Assembly: GCA_950022655.1 (NCBI GenBank)
Contig: OX465583.1
Span: 14,965,298 to 15,029,297, forward strand
Origin: Alentia gelatinosa
Taxonomy: Eukaryota; Annelida; Polychaeta; Phyllodocida; Polynoidae
Reading direction: 5' to 3'
Length of the DNA: 64,000 nt
The notes below the pieces were generated by a model. The model made no database searches and was not told the origin of the DNA. It saw nothing but the letters and a program-made list of their open reading frames with translations. The first letter of the stretch is position 1. Each line of letters starts with the position of its first letter. Shown one piece after another: positions 30,171 to 41,949 of the stretch. The position numbers and the translations under genes are program-made.

Positions 30171-31150
30171 ACTTTTGGTAATGAAACACGTAAAAACTTA
30201 CTAAAAATTATAATTATTTGTTAATTTTCGACGAACAAATACAATCACTTCCTATCAAGATGTATCAAGAATAAACTATACCCTGAAACGAGTGTGTTCC
30301 CTCTTTACTCTTTTTCTCACGTTCGTTAATTCCTGTTACACCATAATGATTTCTTTCATTCTATACTTAATATTGAGCCACTGTGATCAGCCCTAACCCC
30401 GCGAGCACCTCGCCTATCACTCTGTTATGGGAACTTCCAGAAACATACAGGAGAGAAAAATCCACGAGTTCTTCACCTTGCATATCTAAGATTTAAAAAA
30501 AATGTTACCCTCGAACTGGTCTTCTTCTTGAGGTTTGTAAAAAACCCAGCAGGAAGATGCATCCAGTTTGAAGTATTTGCTCCCTCCTTCTACACTGGTT
30601 CTAGATATATGCACCCAAGAGTTCATCCAAGGTAGCAGTCAATCTCTTCTCCTGAATTGTAAATGTTTTGATACAGATAAGGTTGGAGTCTGCAGGCACT
30701 GCAGAAGGCAGCCACTCCACTGACCGTACAATAGTACATGTGAAGAACAAGAACAAGAACACTGCTGGAGAGCTCGGCTACAAGAAAAACAGAAGTTTGT
30801 TTGTTTGTATGGCCTAGCCATGAGAGTAGCTCATAGATGTCTCTATGAGCAAACTTCACGGCTGACCTGTTGGTAAGAAATTCATGTTCTTAAGCACTGT
30901 GTGCATTCACATATAGACGGTGTCAGTGGAATTATCTTGTGCTTCAAATCTTATATCTGCGATACAAAAATAAAGCCCACATTTCAAGTATTAATACACC
31001 ATGAATTTATTTTGAATCGATAGATCATAGATAACCTTTTATCAGGAATTCTTATCTTTTCATTTTATACTTTGACTTAGGATGCGCCAGTGTTTTAGAC
31101 GATTTTTTTAAATGAGAAACGTAGCTAGTATTTATAAAATTACGTTTGTA
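30171..31150. other. Unassigned stretch
   Basis: No supported gene. A G-rich tract lies at about 31170-31200, just beyond. Confidence 0.4.
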
Positions 31151-31261
31151 ACGATTCAGTGGCATCAGATTGGGGGTGGGGGGGGGGGGGGTGGGCAGGG
31201 GGCGACTGCCACTCCCCCGGTTATTTTTTGCCAGCCCTAAAAGAGTTAGCAGCTTCAAATT

Positions 31262-31960
31262 TTACTCAATCAAGTTTAGAAAACTGTCTCGACTTTTCAG
31301 CATGAAAAAATGTTTAACTTTTTAGCATGCAATGATGGCTAAGCCCTCACTTTTCACTTTGGAAGAAAGGTCAAAGTCTGACTTTTAAGAGTGCAATGAT
31401 GGTTAAGCCCTGACTTTTTACCATGCAAAAATGTCAGTCTAACTTTTTAGAGTGCAATGATGGTTAAGCCCTGACTTTTTACCATGCATAAAATTTTTAA
31501 GTCTGACTTTTTATCATGCAATGGTGGCTAAGCCCTCACTTTTCACAGTGGAAAAGTATCAGGCTCATTTTTTAAAATGCAATGATGGCTAAGCCCTCAC
31601 TTTGAACTTGGAAAAAGGTCAAAGTCTGACCTTATAGCATACAATGATGGCTACCCTGACTTTTTACCATGGAAAAATGTTAAAGTCTGACGTTTTAGTG
31701 TGCAATGATGGCTAAGTACTGACTTTTCACTGTGGAAAAATGTTAAAGTCTTACTTTTAACATGCAATGATGGATAAGCCCTGACCTTTCACTGGAAAAA
31801 ATGTCGAAGTCTGACTTTTTAGCATGCAATGATGGCTACCCTGACATTTCATCATGGAAAGATTTTTAAGTCTGACTTTTAGGCGTGCAATGAAGGCTAA
31901 GACCTTATTTTTTACAGATGACATGGAACAGGCTAATATCAAAGTCTGACTTCATACCAA
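31262..31960. repeat. Degenerate ~60-bp minisatellite
   Basis: About eleven imperfect copies of a unit with GTCTGACTTTTTAGCATGCA, ATGATGGCTAAGCCCTGACT and TTTTACCATGGAAAAATG. Ends at a poly-C tract (31986-32002). Confidence 0.9.
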
Positions 31961-32296
31961 GAGAAAAGTCAGCAATTTTTCAGTCCCCCCCCCCCCCCCC
32001 CCACTTTCAAAATATTCTGACGCCCCTGCACATACAGTTTTCCCATAAGATCTGTTACGTTGTGGGTTATACGCGCCGTTTGAGATGATTTCTTATAGGA
32101 AATTAGTGATGTGTGGTCATAGCTACATTTCTACAAAGGTGGAATATAAACTATTGTAGATTTTGAATGAAGATATTAAAGATGAGCATTCAAACAACAA
32201 AGTGCTGAGACACTGTCACAGCCTGCACAAATCCAGCACGACCTCAGGCAAGAGCAAGGTCTGCCGCGTGCTGGTCAGGCTGAGGGTCTGTTCCTT

Positions 32297-32598
32297 TATC
32301 CTACCCCTAATATAAAATCCCATAGGCTTAATATTGGGTTTCCGTATGCCACGCTGACTGGCATACAGAGTTTTATATGCCACTAGTGGCATACAGCATT
32401 GTTATCACGTAATATTCCAAAATCGAGGACATAGGGTAGGATAAAATCAAAACCTGATTCGTTTAATCTTGGCCACCGCATTCCACTCCTGAAGTTTTGG
32501 CTCCGGACTTCACTCGGCTTCGCCTCATGAAGTCACTTTGCCAAACTCCAGTTGTGGAATACGGTGGCCAAGATTAAACCTCATCCAGTTTTACGATA
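32297..32598 (-). mobile_element. Bipartite foldback element, copy C
   Basis: Plus strand begins TTATCCTACCCCTAATATAA and ends TTTTACGATA. Loop (minus strand) is CATGAGGCGAAGCCGAGTG. Stem segments ATCTTGGC/GCCAAGAT as in copy B, with CGTATTCC/GGAATGCG in place of CGTATGCC/GGCATACG. Module 2 contains CAATATTAAGCCTATGG on the minus strand. Confidence 0.8.
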
Positions 32599-32647
32599 GT
32601 ACACAACATAAAGGTGCCATCCACGCATCTCCACAGTTCTCCGAAAT

Positions 32648-33347
32648 AGACCCTATTGAGGTATCCCAGAATTCGGTCTGTTTACAGGTCCCGATGTGCG
32701 CTTGTTACCGACGTTATATATTTTTTTTTTATATGGTTTTATTGCCTTCGATACAATATAGATCGCTCTTCCAAGCAATATGATGTACAACAAACAACAA
32801 GTGTGGATGATATTTACAATGAGAAGTGTCTTTCAGCCGTCTCAAGATTGCACAGATTAACAAGTTCGTTTCTGTGTGGATAGCAAACTATCCATTTGCT
32901 TAATCTTATTTATATAAGTCTTGGACATAGTTATACTCTTTACAGTATGTTTCATGAACATGTGTTATACTTATAAACTAACATAAGTCTATGTGCTATA
33001 CTTATAAAACTAACATGTGTCTGTATAATGTAACTTATACTGCTACTACTCTTATAACATAAACCTTTATATCTTGGAGCCTACTCCTATATGGTGATGA
33101 ACCTTGAACCGTAACCCAAAATTAATGCAGTTTAACGGTTTTTATAAATCTTCAAATGGGAAATCCGATGACAGAAATGGAAATTTCAGCTATTTCTACT
33201 TACAAATCCGAAATTAAATTCAGGTTCTTCAAATACTAATGGGAGAACTGTGGTTCATGTGGTTGTGGTGTGACCAGCGAGTCAGGAGCGGAACTTGTAT
33301 TTACCCTGGGCGATAATAGGGAGATTAGTAACCTCTGGAGGGCGTAT
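32648..33347 (+). repeat. Dispersed repeat, copy 1, interrupted by a retroposon 3' end
   Basis: 32651-32705 and 33096-33347 match, in reverse complement, the continuous sequence at 52526-52870 (landmarks TATTTACCCTGGGCGATAAT, AACCTCTGGAGGGCGTAT, CCTATTGAGGTATCCCAGAA). The middle (about 32712-33092) is absent from the other copy and is a separate insertion. Confidence 0.75.
32721..33092 (-). mobile_element. Poly(A)-tailed retroposon 3' end inserted in the dispersed repeat
   Basis: On the minus strand AATAAA (plus-strand TTTATT at 32738-32743) is followed by a 10-A tail (32730-32721). The insert interrupts a repeat that is continuous at 52.5-52.9 kb. No protein domain recognised in it. Confidence 0.55.
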
Positions 33348-33504
33348 GAATGCGAAGATGGCACACTCAGGGAGGTCAGGTTTCAGCCCACTTCTCAGAA
33401 TGTACTGGCTCCGACGCCACCACATGAAATGTCAGATAACGTGTACCGCATTTAGCCGGAATGTGGCGCTCCTGTCGCCGAAATACCCCATGAATAACAA
33501 TAAA

Positions 33505-33765
33505 CCTGAACTTGTGTCCGGCTGGTGTCATGCCTGACATAATGCTGTTAGATGTACCTAACCAGTGCTTGGCTCGTGTCCTGCTGAGATAGTGCTGTGC
33601 GTTAGATATACCTGCACCCTTGCTTGGCTGGGATCATGCCTGACATGATGCTGTTAGATATACCTGAACTTGGCCGGGCTGGGATCATGCCTGGCCTAAT
33701 GCTGTTAGATATACCTGAACCTGTGCCTGGCTGGGGTCGTGCCTGACACAGTGCTGTGTGTTAGA
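33505..33765. repeat. ~60-bp minisatellite, four to five units
   Basis: Units built on TGGCTGGGATCATGCCTGAC and ATGCTGTTAGATATACCTGA. Ends directly at foldback copy H. Confidence 0.85.
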
Positions 33766-33771
33766 TTTAAG

Positions 33772-34199
33772 CAGAACTGTCTTTAGAAACGTATTTTGAA
33801 CCACTATGCCACTCGTTTGGATGGTCCGTATCATCACTCGGTTACGCCTCGTGACGATTACTACGCATCCAAACTCGTGGCATAGTGGTTCAAAATACAT
33901 TTCGAAAGCGGTTCTGTTTTTATCTCACCCCCAACACAGACCTTACAGTCGATTTTAAGCAATAATATTATCATGTATTGAATTGTTCAAACAATAGCAT
34001 CAGAACTATTGTTGCTGCAGCTGCGTTTCAAACAATGGCGCCGGAACTATTTTCTTTTCCGCGACGTTCATTGGTCGCACCATACATAGATTCTCCGCCA
34101 CTGCAATGGCAGAGAATTGACACTCTACGTAGGTGAGCGTGGCATATTTTATTTCAACGTTAACTCAATGGCACAACCTGTACCAGGGGTGGGATAAAT
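33772..34199 (+). mobile_element. Bipartite foldback element, copy H (divergent stem)
   Basis: Arms TTTTGAACCACTATGCCAC and GTGGCATAGTGGTTCAAAA pair perfectly, and outer CAGAAC/GTTCTG also pair. The loop reads CACTCGGTTACGCCTCGTG, i.e. the family core in the flipped orientation relative to module 2. Module 2 runs from TTTTTATCTCACCCCC to CAGGGGTGGGATAAA and contains AACGTTAACTCAATGG. Stem unrelated to copies A-F. Confidence 0.7.
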
Positions 34200-34943
34200 A
34201 CCGGAACCCTTCCTGAGCACATCAGTATTCTCTGTGCCCTAGTGCTGTCCTCACACCATCCCGAATTGTTCACTTCATTGTTTACCATTGTAACAAGGCA
34301 TGACATTTGGTCATGACATTTTCATTAGCACTCTTTTTTTTTCATGTAAATTAGGTCTTGTTTCCATGGCTAATGAGGACAATATAAGTTGCCTGAACCC
34401 AGTTGAAGATTTGAACACCTAACACTTTCTAACTGCAGAGTTGGCATTCAATTCCCTCCTGACTCTGAGGCAAATGATGCAATGGTAATTTCGCCAGATT
34501 TCTTTCTGAAACTGAATTATAATTTCCCCCGAAAACATGTGTCTATAATAGACATACACTTATAAATCTCAGAAGAATCTATCGTTCGATAATTAGATCA
34601 ATTCCTTTCGAACAACCACTTTTAGAAGTTAATGATATTTTCCAAATTATTCTCAATTCAAAAGGTTTGTAAAGTTACCTATAATCTCGGTAATATCTGC
34701 CTAAATCAGCGTACGTGATTTTGAGAATGTCTTCTTGTTTCATTTAAAAAGCTGCTTCCGAGGCATTTAAAGAAAATTCTCACTGGAATCATATGTGAAT
34801 TGTGTTTACCATGAACACTGGGAATATATATTCGTCCGAGAGAAGCATGGGATTCCAAAAGCTCAAAAGGTATTGTTTTATCCAGTCAGTCGGTCTTTCG
34901 CTCTATCCCGCTTGTTGCCCAGGCAATCTGTTGGTTCTATATC

Positions 34944-34978
34944 TTTCTTTTTTTTTCTTTTTTTTTAAGGTTTTTATT
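34944..34978 (-). mobile_element. Poly(A) tail and signal of a minus-strand retroposon
   Basis: Interrupted T tract 34944-34966, with TTTATT (AATAAA on minus) at 34973-34978. The body should lie to the right (35 kb). No domain recognised there. Confidence 0.45.
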
Positions 34979-35728
34979 TATACTGGAGTGTATAACAGCT
35001 TGGTAACATAGTACCTATCTTCCGCTGGCTCCAGTTTCAACAGTCCTCGTATTGCCCTATGTCCAGATTATGGACTTACATGGCGTTTTTACAGGTGTCA
35101 CTTAAAATCTAATTGATAAAGTACTTATTTCTAAAGTCCAGAAAGCTAGTGAACTTACATGCACATAGGATATTGTTAAACTATTTCATAAAGATTTAAA
35201 ACACGATACAATCTTTAGTTTCGTCATCACAAACATAGTCAGTCATATCATCAACAGGTCAAGTTGAGTGTTTCACGATCCAATTTCAGTTGTCATCAAT
35301 ACTATTTTAAGAAACTTTGGACTGAAACTATCTGCCATTGTAGTGTGAATACATGTTTAGTACCAGTGGGTCAATGAGGTACCTCGGTCTGAAATGATTG
35401 GTTATGCTCAACTGGGCACTCCTCTGAAGCACGATGACACTGCCGTTCTCACTGCCAGATGGTAGCCTGTCAGCACTGGGCAGCCGTCCTCTGTCGCCTC
35501 TACACACAGGAAGACCAGCGACAATAACAACAACAACTTGTCCAGAGGTGCCCAGACCCAAATGCCAGCATGCCTGCAGGTCTCCTGGGCGAACCAGGTC
35601 TGCCTGGTAACCAGAGCATTAGTTCTGGTGCACGTGGTTTCTGGATCGAGTAGTATGCATTAGGTAGGATGGTGTGCGGATATGGTCAAATTGCCAAGTC
35701 CTTCCCTACATAACCACACCTCACACCT
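34979..35728. other. Unassigned stretch right of a retroposon tail
   Basis: No supported ORF or repeat. May include the body of the retroposon whose tail is at 34944. Confidence 0.35.
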
Positions 35729-36103
35729 TTAACCCTTTAAGGACGGGTGCCTGTGGTCAAGGTAAAGCTGTAAAGATTCATACTGCTAGTGTCAGTTTAT
35801 CCTATTAGGGGACGGGCACATACTGGTTAAAACTCATAATGCTGGTTTGTAACCATGTTACATGATACATAATCATACATATTATGTTTCTTTTGAATAG
35901 AAGTTCTGAATAAGATATCATTTTTACATTTCGTGAAGATTTCATGAACATTGCTCTATTATTTCATTGTTACACCATTTTTGTAAGTATTGGATCAATG
36001 ATGTCTCAAGGCATCATGCGTCTTTAGTGCGGTGATGCCTCCAGGCATCATGCCTACTTAGTGCGGTGATGCCTCCAGGCATCATGCATCCTCAAAGGGT
36101 TAA
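35729..36103. mobile_element. piggyBac-like MITE with TTAA duplication, copy 1
   Basis: TTAA (35729-35732) then CCCTTTAAGGACGGGTGCC. The right end is CATCCTCAAAGGG followed by TTAA (36100-36103). TTAA target sites and a CCCT terminus are the piggyBac signature. Inside the right half, GATGCCTCCAGGCATC and similar microhairpins occur three times. 367 bp, no ORF. Confidence 0.8.
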
Positions 36104-36569
36104 ACAAAATCCTACTGGTCCACAACACCACACCAAACCCTTAATCCAAGTACTCCTACATCCTATACCCTTAACCCAAGTCTGCCCGCCCCCACCCACA
36201 ACCTGAGTGCTCACACATCACTCTCTTAACCCAAGTATCCTTCCCCACAACCTCACCCAATACCCTTAAACTGAGGGCCGCACACCCACAGACGACACCT
36301 TCAATCCGAACCCCTAGCAGGAGGCCCATATGTCAAGTCTGACAAATATATAGAAATATACCCCCAGGGGACAATGTTCATATGGCAATGGTACTGGAAG
36401 GAGCATTTAATATGCATTGTCTTAGTTACATACAGAACACTCACACTGAATAGTGATGCCTAGAGGGTTTTTGAATTATTTTGAAAAAATTAAGAACATC
36501 TATGAATTTTGTTCCATAGAATACTCTTTATAGTAATGTCCCCCAAAATCCTGGATGCATTCTTCGTCC

Positions 36570-36656
36570 CGTGCATGGGAATGCCTCAAGGCATTCATCG
36601 TCTTCTGCCTGGGAGTGCCTCAAGGCATTACTCGGACTGATTGGGTTAACCCAAAA
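36570..36656. repeat. Right-end remnant related to the piggyBac-like MITE
   Basis: Two GCCTCAAGGCATT-type microhairpins followed by GGGTTAACC, resembling the right end of the element at 35729. The left end is not identifiable. Confidence 0.45.
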
Positions 36657-37162
36657 GTCCTACACCCTTAATCCAAGTCATCCAGACACCACAGTCCTAA
36701 CCAAGTCTTCCCCACCCTACCACACCTAGACTTGCTCGAGTCTTTGATTATGAACATTCATTAAATGATTAAAGAAAATCGGAATACAATTTATTATAGC
36801 ATGTGTCCTTCTCTGACGGGCCCAGGAATCAAAGACTTGTCCACTATGAACAGAATCTCCTGTTTATGACCCCAAGCCACTCCCTGTAACCCTATTCCTC
36901 CCTCTACCCCTCCCCCCTCACCTCCTCCAGTTCCCTGCCTGCCTGTGTTTTCATAGCAATAATATTATATTTCGCCTACTCCTGACTATGTCTCGATTGA
37001 GATCAAAGTGAGAGGGTATCAATCTCCTAGCAGGTATCCTGACCAGTAGCAGACCTCTGCTTGGGGAGTGTGGCACTACATCGCGCCAGTCTACACGGCC
37101 GTTTACGGATGAGACCAGTCCCTGTGTCACTCAGAAGGGGTGGAGGGGTAGGATACTTAGTA

Positions 37163-37550
37163 GAAACCAAACGAGAGTTAGCCTTGTCAATGTTTATGCC
37201 ACGATGGGCAGGTTGTGTATTACTACACGAGGCATTAGCCGAGTGTAGTGAGTATCAGACCTGACCAGAGTGGTATAAACATTGAGAAGGATAACTCAAG
37301 TTCGGTTTCGTATTTATCCTACCCCATCTCACTGATATACAGGGAAAATTGTGTAATTAGCCATGTTAATAGCGTGTTGACACCATGGCCCCATTTATCA
37401 ATGCTGCCGGATCTACTTTCATTATCTCGTCCCTGATTGGTCCGTCTTTTTTATTCACCTTGGTGCATAAATAACACTTTATTCAATGCTCTGTCAAATA
37501 CATTGAGTCAATGTTAAACCTATGGCGTTTTTCATTAGGGGTAGGATAAA
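37163..37550 (+). mobile_element. Bipartite foldback element, copy E
   Basis: Arms GAAACCAAACGAGAGTTAG... and ...CTCAAGTTCGGTTTC pair over about 70 bp, including CAATGTTTATGCCAC / GTGGTATAAACATTG, around loop CACGAGGCATTAGCCGAGTG. Module 2 runs from TTTATCCTACCCC to TTAGGGGTAGGATAAA with CAATGTTAAACCTATGG. Sister of copy F. Confidence 0.8.
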
Positions 37551-37787
37551 GGGACTGAGGCCAGTCTATACCACACCCTACACTCCTAAGTCCTCCTACA
37601 CCTAACACCCCACACCAGTACCCTGGCGGCGACCTTCGGGTGACTAGTGAAGGCAGACCCGGATTAACTGGCAGGTCGATACGGCTGATCTATAGTGGAT
37701 GATGGATCGATGCCTGGGTGTGCAGTTAGTTTGTGGTGACCCTGCCTCAAAGTGACAACTCGAGCTACTGCTCTCAATCCGCTGCAC

Positions 37788-38360
37788 GTGTCTCTGTGGA
37801 GACTCGTGTGGGCCGGTCTGTGCTGAGACACGTGTCGGCCGGTCTGTGTTAAGACACGTGTCGGCCGGTCTGTGTTAAGACACGTGTCGGCCAGTCTGTG
37901 TTAAGACACGTGTCGGCCGGTCTGTGTGGAGACACGTGTTGGCAAGTCTGTGTGGAGACACGTGTCGGCCGGTATGTGTGGAGACACGTGTTGGCAAGTC
38001 TGTGTGGAGACACGTGTCGGCCGGTCTTTGTTAAGACACGTGTCGGCCAGTCTGTGTGGAGACACGTGTTGGCAAGTCTGTGTGGAGACCCGTTTCGGCC
38101 AGTCTGTGTGGAGACACGTGTCGGCCGGTCTGTGTGGAGACACGTGTCGGCCGGTCTGTGTGGAGACACGTGTCGGCCGGTCTGTGTTAAGACACGTGTC
38201 GGCCGGTCTGTGTGGAGACACGTGTCGGCCGGTCTGTGTTAAGACACGTGTCGGCCGGTCTGTGCTGAGACACGTGTCGGCCGATCTGTGTTAAGACACG
38301 TGTCGGCCAGTCTGTGTGGAGACCCGTTTCGGCCGGTATGTGTGGAGACACGTATGGGTC
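37788..38360. repeat. 26-bp minisatellite carrying a CACGTG E-box in each unit
   Basis: About 22 units of CACGTGTCGGCCGGTCTGTG plus TTAAGA or TGGAGA. Almost every unit contains the palindrome CACGTG. Frames stay open for ~110-120 codons on both strands. Not genes. Confidence 0.95.
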
Positions 38361-39330
38361 CGTCTGTGAGAGCTGTGTCTCACTATGCATGCTACAGAGC
38401 TGAAGCAGGTCTTTATATATATATATATATATATATATTTTTATTTTTTTTCAAAAATAGACATTACAATCACCCTGATCGTGGGCGTTCTTCCTTGCAT
38501 TGTCCTTGACAAACATTCACATGGACATACATTTTACAGGACATTAAACGAGGACAATACATTAACAACAAACAACAAGCAACACATAATTTTTACCGGC
38601 GAGTCCAGCGAGGTCCCTATAATACCTGGTCCAGCGTATCCACATCACCATGTATTATCAATACTTCGATAGATATATACATGTTTGCACACTGCATGCT
38701 ACAGAGTTAAAGCAGGTCTCTATGTGGGTCATTATGCGGAAAAAACATACTTTGGGCGATTTCTCTACCTTTCTACATTCTAAAGAAACTCATAGTACTT
38801 CTATTAGTCTGACAGAGTTATTCATGGACAGAGAACATTATAATAGAAAATGTGTATACATTGTTGGGGGGTTATTTCCCACATTTTCGGCTTTGAAGTC
38901 ATTGAATCCTGAAAAACATATGAATTTAACATTCTTTCAAGAAATGTATCAACATCTCACCTCATAAGTCGATGTATTACTTAATAACAACCAAATGAAT
39001 CAAAATATCTTCCAGGTTATAATTAGTACAAATTCCAGCTATTTGACGTTATTTAGGTGACATACTTGCCTATACTAAGAGCATTCTTTTTAATGGAAAT
39101 TTATATTCACCTCTAAAGAATAAGTCTCATTATATTTACCTCTAAAGAATAAGTCTCAAGTCCCCTGAAAAAGTAAGGTATTTTTCAAAGTTGTATCAAA
39201 CCTGAACTATTAATCAATAGCAAATACTTATACATGCACTTTTTTCTTAAAGGTAAATATATATATATATATATGTATTTTTAAAAGAAATAGGCTTCGT
39301 CCACTAAATGGCTAATTGATTTTGTTCTGT
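38361..39330. other. Unassigned stretch with a duplicated ATGCTACAGAG motif
   Basis: TGCATGCTACAGAG-T(G)AAAGCAGGTCT occurs at ~38385 and ~38693, bracketing a ~280-bp segment that starts with (TA)n and T-rich DNA and looks like an insertion. The 105-codon frame at 38650-38967 has no recognisable homology. Confidence 0.4.
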
Positions 39331-39339
39331 TCCGAAGCT

Positions 39340-39690
39340 GCAATTGAACCAGTTAAAAGAGGTTTATATATGCATCCTGCGGAGTTAAAAGAGGTCTCTC
39401 TATGTATTGTATTCTGCAGACTTAAAGCCTTCTGAATATGTATGTTGCATCTAGTTGATGCAAGTTTCTATATGCATCCTGCATAATTAGAAAAGAGTTC
39501 TATATGCATCCTGCAGAGTTAAAGGGGGTTTCTGTATGCATATTGCTGAGTCTCTCTCTATCTCTATCTCTCTCTATAGATGCTTAATGCAGCGTTAAAG
39601 GATATATCTTATTGTGCATGCTTCAGGTCGGACCTATGCATGCTTTTGTGTTCAAGCAGATCTCTATGCATATAAATATTACAGAGGTAA
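39340..39690. repeat. Degenerate ~40-bp tandem repeat
   Basis: Imperfect copies of TATGCATCCTGCAGAGTTAA with AGGTCTCTATATGCAT-type links. Confidence 0.6.
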
Positions 39691-39869
39691 TGCCGGTGTA
39701 AAGTTTGCGAAGCTGGATGTATAATAAAGCAGATTATGAATACTATAAAAGTAGGTAGAGTAGAGAAATGACTCAATTATTTATGAAAGTTTCATTACTT
39801 TTCTTCTGTGCTCATATTCAGGAATATTCATTCTCATTGGAGGCACTGATGTTGTTGATACGAGTAATA

Positions 39870-40770
39870 TACACATATAGTTAGTAAATCAGGGTTGGCT
39901 GTTATAGTAAGAGTTCATTAAACCAGGCCTGGGCTGACTGTTTTAAGTGGAGGCAGTGATTGAGTGCAACGTACGTTAGGCTGAGACTTAGTGAGAGTTC
40001 AGTAAATCAGGACTGGCTGTTATAAGTGGTCACTTTGACTGAGGTTAGCACTAAGAGTAGACTGAGAATCAGTGCGATTTCAGTAAATCAGGGCTGACTC
40101 TTATAAGTGTATATGATGACTGAATACTGCACACTAAGAGTAGACTCACTAAGAGTTCCGCCAGTATTGAAGTCAGGGCTGGCTATTATCCTACCCCTAA
40201 TATAAAACCCCATAGGCTTAACATTGACTTTCCGTATGCGCCCGTATGTCGCATACGGATAAAAAATCGCTCCTAGGAGCGTACAAAAAATGGACCAATC
40301 AGAGATCAGCAGCTGAAAGTAGTTCCAAGCGTCTTCAGAGCAGCAAGGAGAGCTATATGGAGGACTTCAGAAAGTTTTTATCGTGTTTTTTGTTATCATC
40401 CTCACATAAAAATATCGTTCACAGGGGGTAGGATAAAATCAAAACCTTATTCGTTTTAATCTGGGCTCCCGTATGCGTCTCCTGGAGTTTTGGCTCCGGA
40501 TATCACTTGGCTCCGCCTCGTGATATCACTATGCCAAACTCCAGTCGTCGCATACGGGAGCCCAGATTAAAACTCCTCCGGTTTTACGATATTATAGGCT
40601 GGGGCAGTGACTGAGTACAACACTAAGAGTAGACTGAGAGTCAGTCAGAGTTCTGTCAGCAAGTCAGGGCTGGCTGTTATATGTGGTCACGGTGACTAAG
40701 AGTAGACTGGGACTCAGTGAGGGGTGAGTAAATCAGGGCTGGCTGTCATAAGTGTTGACGATGACTGAGT
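39870..40770. repeat. ~75-bp minisatellite split by a foldback insertion
   Basis: Units with CAGTAAATCAGGGCTGGCTG, TTATAAGTGG and AGAGTAGACTGAGA. The array is interrupted at 40198-40591 by foldback copy D, with TTA bases on both sides of the insertion. Confidence 0.8.
40198..40591 (-). mobile_element. Bipartite foldback element, copy D
   Basis: Very similar to copy A in reverse complement, including the spacer of module 2 (both contain GGACCAATCAGAGATCAGC or its complement). Loop on minus strand CACGAGGCGGAGCCAAGTG. Clean insertion into a minisatellite, left flank GGCTATTA, right flank TTATAGGC. Confidence 0.85.
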
Positions 40771-40782
40771 ACCACACTGAAC

Positions 40783-41083
40783 TGGGACCTGTTTCAGCAG
40801 TTTCGTGACATGTCTAGATGGCGTCTGTGACACCATGCGGACAGATCACAAGATTGCAGTCGATGACACGCGGAGTTTCACTCACTTCTCGTAGGAATTA
40901 AGCAATGACACTTTAACATGAGTAGGGGATACATATAATCTATGATTTTTCCAAATATGAAGAAGATTGGCCACTTTGATCGTCTGATATTTGCTAGTCT
41001 TTTCCCGCTGTTGCTTGCACTGTTGGTGCCACTGTTCATGTCTGTCTAGGCCTAATGTCACGAGACTACTGAAACAGGTCCCA
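40783..41083. mobile_element. ~300-bp MITE, TGGGACCTGTTTCA family, copy 1
   Basis: TIRs TGGGACCTGTTTCAGCAGTT and ACTACTGAAACAGGTCCCA with GTGACAT further in. The interior has AATTAAGCAATGACACTTTA and 'tgaagaagattggccact'. Two inverted copies at 58121 and 59117. No ORF of significance. Confidence 0.85.
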
Positions 41084-41236
41084 GGCTGGTCTTCCACACA
41101 AGGAGCCCGAGTGGCAGGCAATGAGCTGTCCTTATAGAGCCGGCTCACATCATGCGCGCTTTAAGGCCCGTCCTGCAAACCGGCCCCTCATGTTTACTGC
41201 TGTTTTGTTTTTGTGGGAGGTGAGGCTGGGAGCAGG

Positions 41237-41245
41237 TTATATAAG
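41237..41245 (+). promoter_or_regulatory. Candidate TATA box upstream of a CpG-rich patch
   Basis: TTATATAAG followed by 'acactggaggagagcatcgccgc' and a GC/CG-rich ~120 bp. The spacing would place a start near 41270. No downstream coding exon could be defined. Weak call. Confidence 0.3.
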
Positions 41246-41589
41246 ACACTGGAGGAGAGCATCGCCGCCTCCAAGGCTGCTCGCCGCTCGCACGCGCCTC
41301 CACTCGCTTCCACTCGCCCAAAGCCGCAGCTGCAGGCCCAGCTGCTATGCTCCAAAACGCGCGGGGGTGACCGTGCTGATTAGTACGGGTGGACTAAAAC
41401 ATAGTGGTTGTGCGACGCTGCTGACTTGTGACCGCAAGTAGAGATCCTTTGTTTGTGGAGGTGGGTGTAGGCACTAACGCGGCACATCAACATCTCCCTG
41501 TGAGATCCTCACTCGTGCATGCGCCTGCACGTCCATATTACTCTCCAACATTGTTTCGATAAATCAAAACATACCTCGTGCAGGTACTT

Positions 41590-41935
41590 ATATATGTCAT
41601 TACAGTTTACAAAACCAAGATCTATCAAGGCACAGTCACGCTGGTAAAATCCAGATGTTGACGATTTTTAAGTGTGTTTATGAAGGTGCAGAAACACTGG
41701 CAAAACCCAGACCGCAGATCTCAGGTGTATTTATGAAGGCACTGCCACACTGCTAAAACGCAGACCGGAGATCGCAGAGTTATGTTTATCAAGGCACAGT
41801 CACACTGGTAAACCCAGACTGTAGATCACTTAGCATGTTTATCAAGGCACAGTCTCATTGGTAAAACTCAAACCGTAGAATACTCAGTACGTTTATCAAG
41901 TTCCTGCACCGTCACACTGGTAAACCAGTCAGTAG
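41590..41935. repeat. Degenerate ~60-bp tandem repeat
   Basis: About five units with TTTATCAAGGCACAGTCACA, CTGGTAAAACCCAGACCG and TAGATC. Confidence 0.75.
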
Positions 41936-41949
41936 AGACGCTATCGATT

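Noticed and set aside
37849..38294. Frames of 106-122 codons on both strands
   Set aside because: Products of the 26-bp E-box minisatellite.
38650..38967. 105-codon plus-strand frame
   Set aside because: Begins inside a T/A-rich insertion flanked by a duplicated motif. No recognisable domain.
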